Assembly: GCA_947044365.1 (NCBI GenBank) | Contig: OX345642.1 | Location: forward strand, 1,202,001 to 1,266,000 | Length of the DNA stretch: 64,000 bases | Reading direction: 5' to 3' | Source of the DNA: Petrosia ficiformis | Taxonomy: Eukaryota > Porifera > Demospongiae > Haplosclerida > Petrosiidae | Shown here: positions 62,101-64,000 of the stretch, piece after piece | Position numbering within the stretch: position 1 is the stretch's first letter | How the letters are laid out: every line of letters begins with the position of its first letter | Notes under the pieces: model-generated | Seen by the model: the letters and a program-made list of their open reading frames with translations, nothing else | Database searches by the model: none | What the model was told of the DNA's origin: nothing | Translations under genes and position numbers: made by a program

Positions 62101-62458
62101 TCACCGTTGTCTTGGTTACCAAGTCGATCCCTACTATGGCTTCTTAATAGTGTTATTAATAGAGTTTCGAATGTGTCATGTGACACGTCAAGTTGGGCTA
62201 TATGAGGTGTGATGACATCAGCATTGATCACAGATGGTGTGGTGTCCATTGGTTCATCAGTATCAAATGGCTGTTGTTAAGAAAGTAATCAAAAAGATAT
62301 ATTTAATTATATTATATAACACATAATTTCTCTAACATCAGATATACATATTCTATATAGTACAGTGGATTACTCTTTTCGTTTACCTTAGTATAGCTGT
62401 GTTCATTGATATGTTGCATTGTATAAGTTCTATCTTCATTGACTTCCATGGTCACCAT
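59135..62458 (-). CDS. TOX-family HMG-box protein
   Basis: Exons on the minus strand begin MVTMEVNEDRTYTMQHINEH (62458). They continue with a large acidic/hydrophilic exon (about 61949-62270), a Q/S-rich exon (about 61082-61692), a basic exon VRKRKESETKR (60535-60604) and the HMG box split over three exons: PPTPFNIYFSEVYPTVFEEH, LPFSEASKIVSGMWNKLG, KYYDRYEQLKTDY. The C-terminal region has EGMCLTDGCYNMA and CCSKECIVKHSR, the Cys-X-X-X-Cys/Cys-X-X-X-Cys motif also present at the C-terminus of vertebrate TOX proteins. Likely a nuclear, chromatin-bending regulator. A Gly-Val-Ser-Thr minisatellite lies in the coding sequence. I assign the family, not a particular paralogue. Confidence 0.85.
59220..59632. 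repeat. Repeats containing copies of the adjacent TOX splice donor
   Basis: Units of about 45-70 bp (TATTTAGTAACAATCTATGA then CCTCACCTACTATGTTTAGT) fill the last TOX intron. Read on the TOX strand, several carry AG|GTGAGGTCAT, like the true donor after KHSR at 59632. Confidence 0.85.
60085..60395. repeat. Diverged 18-20-bp repeat
   Basis: Units of ATTACACTATATGACATCAG type fill the intron between HMG-box exons 1 and 2 of TOX. Confidence 0.9.
61130..61275 (-). repeat. Coding minisatellite in TOX exon
   Basis: 15-bp units (AGTGGATACTCCTCC on the plus strand) encode about nine repeats of Gly-Gly-Val-Ser-Thr in frame. Length variation here would change the protein without a frameshift. Confidence 0.9.
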
Positions 62459-62601
62459 GCAGGCACACTATAACCACACCTACACACTGAACTCCACCTA
62501 TACCACTCCCACAATACACACTTGACCCACCCATAACCACGCCTATATAAACGGTGCCACACCTCCTTTAATATAGCCACACCCATGGTTTTAATAACAA
62601 C
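62459..62601. promoter_or_regulatory. Bidirectional region TOX / acidic protein
   Basis: 143 bp between start codons, rich in CACACC/CCACACC words on the plus strand (candidate Sp/KLF boxes) and with CTATATAAACGG near 62541 that could serve as a TATA box for the rightward gene. Confidence 0.5.
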
Positions 62602-63874
62602 ATGGCCTCCTCAACTCCTACTTTCCAAGAAATAGTTATTGAAGCTAAAACATGGCTAGAGAAAGACAGTTCACCTTTTTCTTGGAACAGAGTAGAAGAA
62701 GATACAAGAAATATTTTCATTACTGCATCTGATAATTCGTTATATATTACACCTCCTGAAAATGCAGGAGAACAATGGGTAAATATTTTGATAACTCCTC
62801 AATAATCATGAATATTAATTAGTATTTTCATTCTATAGACAGTATGGAGTGACAGTAGTAATACAGCTCATACCCTCTCATCTCATTTGGACTACCTAAC
62901 TAATCAAAATAGAAATATATCCGAAATTCTTTCAAAGTTACAAGTTATATTTAATAGTGAGGTCGGTCGTATATAATATTCATTGACCTGATCTAATTTC
63001 CTATGTGCAGGATCTAGTCTGGTATTGTCGCTCCTTTGTATAGAGGAGTACAAGCCTGGTTTTTGAATTTGTTATACAGCATTCATTATTTGCATTGCAG
63101 CCCAATCAGATTATGGAAATGTAAACTTTCATTTATCTAATCTTAAGTGATTTGAGATTCACTTTTTGTGACTCTGTGGTAAAAATTAATTAATAATGTT
63201 AAAATTATGTCTTACGGCCTCACATGATTGCATTCCATTAGAACAAGGAATATATATCAAGACAAAAAAAACCAGACCCATTCTTCTCTACACAAAAAGG
63301 GGGCAATGTACGATCATGTCAGATATCCAACTTGTGAGGCTATGCCCCTTGATCTGGAAAGATAGTGTTAAAATCTGAGCAACACTAATACACTAAGTTA
63401 GTATAGTATGTCCACATAATCAAGAAGTTGGATATCCTAATTGATCCCATTGCAACACACCAACGTAATAATAGGGCGAGCCCCACTCTAGCCAGGTCTA
63501 CAAATGCTCTCTGATCTTGCTTGCTTGCTTGAATGCCACTTAGATAGTATTTTCTTTGATGCAATTCTGCAGTCAAATATAATATACCATTGACCACTGT
63601 GGAAAGCAATATGATAGGGATGGCATTACAATAAATATAATTTTGCATTAGTTCATATTACAATATGCATGTATATTGTAATATTGATTATAATCACATG
63701 ATGATGTATTAATGTTTCTATTTTAAAAAGGTTTCTAATAGTGAATCTGATGATGAAGATGAAGATGAGGTGGATGAAGTGGATGAGGAAGAGGAGGAGG
63801 AAGATGACTTTTATGAGTATTATGGAGGTGATGAAGATGTAGAGAATGAAGAAGTTAAACAAAAAGAAAAGTAA
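62602..63874 (+). CDS. Unrecognised acidic protein (possibly UBE2Q/RWD-like N-terminus)
   Basis: Exons 62602-62778, 62839-62961 and 63731-63874 join in phase to at least 147 residues. The N-terminal part (TFQEIVIEAKTWLEKD, IFITASDNSLYITPPEN, QWTVWSDSSN, RNISEILSKLQVIFNSE) has the strand/helix look of an RWD or E2-like fold. It is followed by a very acidic stretch (DDEDEDEVDEVDEEEEEEDD). That order recalls the N-terminus of UBE2Q enzymes, but I am not confident. The final AAGTAAAC can be read either as the stop or as a splice donor, in which case the gene continues past the window. Confidence 0.5.
62962..63730. other. Intron of the acidic-protein gene with repeat D copy
   Basis: Mostly AT-rich. 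63470-63545 carries a copy of the GCTCTCTGATCTTGCTTGCT repeat also seen near 49790. Nothing else is supported. Confidence 0.6.
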
Positions 63875-64000
63875 ACAGTTTATTTACAATATTTTCATAA
63901 ACAAGTCTATTGAGGATTACAGCTGAATTAACCTTTTAACAAACTACCAAGATGTGTGTTTAGTTTTGTACCTGTGCAACTAGTTTGTTGCCATGGTTAC

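Overview
The window is nuclear DNA of an animal. It is AT-rich, and every protein gene except the forkhead gene is split by GT-AG introns. The forkhead, TOX, PRMT7, KIF15 and WASP-type genes place it in Metazoa. Short intergenic gaps, small conserved introns and many foldback/TIR elements suggest an early-branching invertebrate, most likely a sponge. That phylum-level guess is inference; I see nothing prokaryotic.

Layout (strand): a WASP-like gene entering from the left edge (+, to 5290); a single-RRM RS/RG-rich RNA-binding protein (+, 5403-6895); an unrecognised RRM protein (+, 8345-11217); an intronless FoxL2-like gene (+, 12344-13405); PEDS1/TMEM189 (-, 14118-15822); mitochondrial ribosome recycling factor MRRF (+, 15923-21188); COX4 (+, 22133-23179); a 24-kb kinesin-12/KIF15 gene (-, 24029-48066); KIAA1143 (+, 48139-49385); BOLA3 (-, 49502-51362); PRMT7 (+, 51455-58678); a TOX-like HMG-box gene (-, 59135-62458); and an acidic protein gene (+, 62602-63874).

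From 14 kb onward gene orientation largely alternates. Four pairs of start codons face each other across only 72-143 bp (PEDS1/MRRF, KIF15/KIAA1143, BOLA3/PRMT7, TOX/acidic protein), so shared bidirectional promoters are likely. KIF15/KIAA1143 are also head-to-head neighbours in vertebrates, which makes this an apparently very old gene pair. COX4 has an NRF-1-type palindrome just upstream, and the KIF15/KIAA1143 gap holds an E2F-type motif.

Much of the remaining sequence is repeat. It includes long GTAT, GGAT, TACATG and GGGA tracts; minisatellites with units of 13-92 bp; several families of short TIR/foldback elements, two of which carry internal tandem repeats of varying copy number; a perfect 78-bp-arm palindrome; and a nested palindrome of about 490 bp. 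In three genes (BOLA3, MRRF, TOX) the intronic repeats contain copies of the neighbouring splice junction.

The most novel protein is the WASP-like gene. WH1 and GTPase-binding domains are followed not by a proline-rich/VCA tail but by a domain resembling the C-terminal region of NEURL4-type proteins. All splice coordinates were read by eye and may be off by a base or two.
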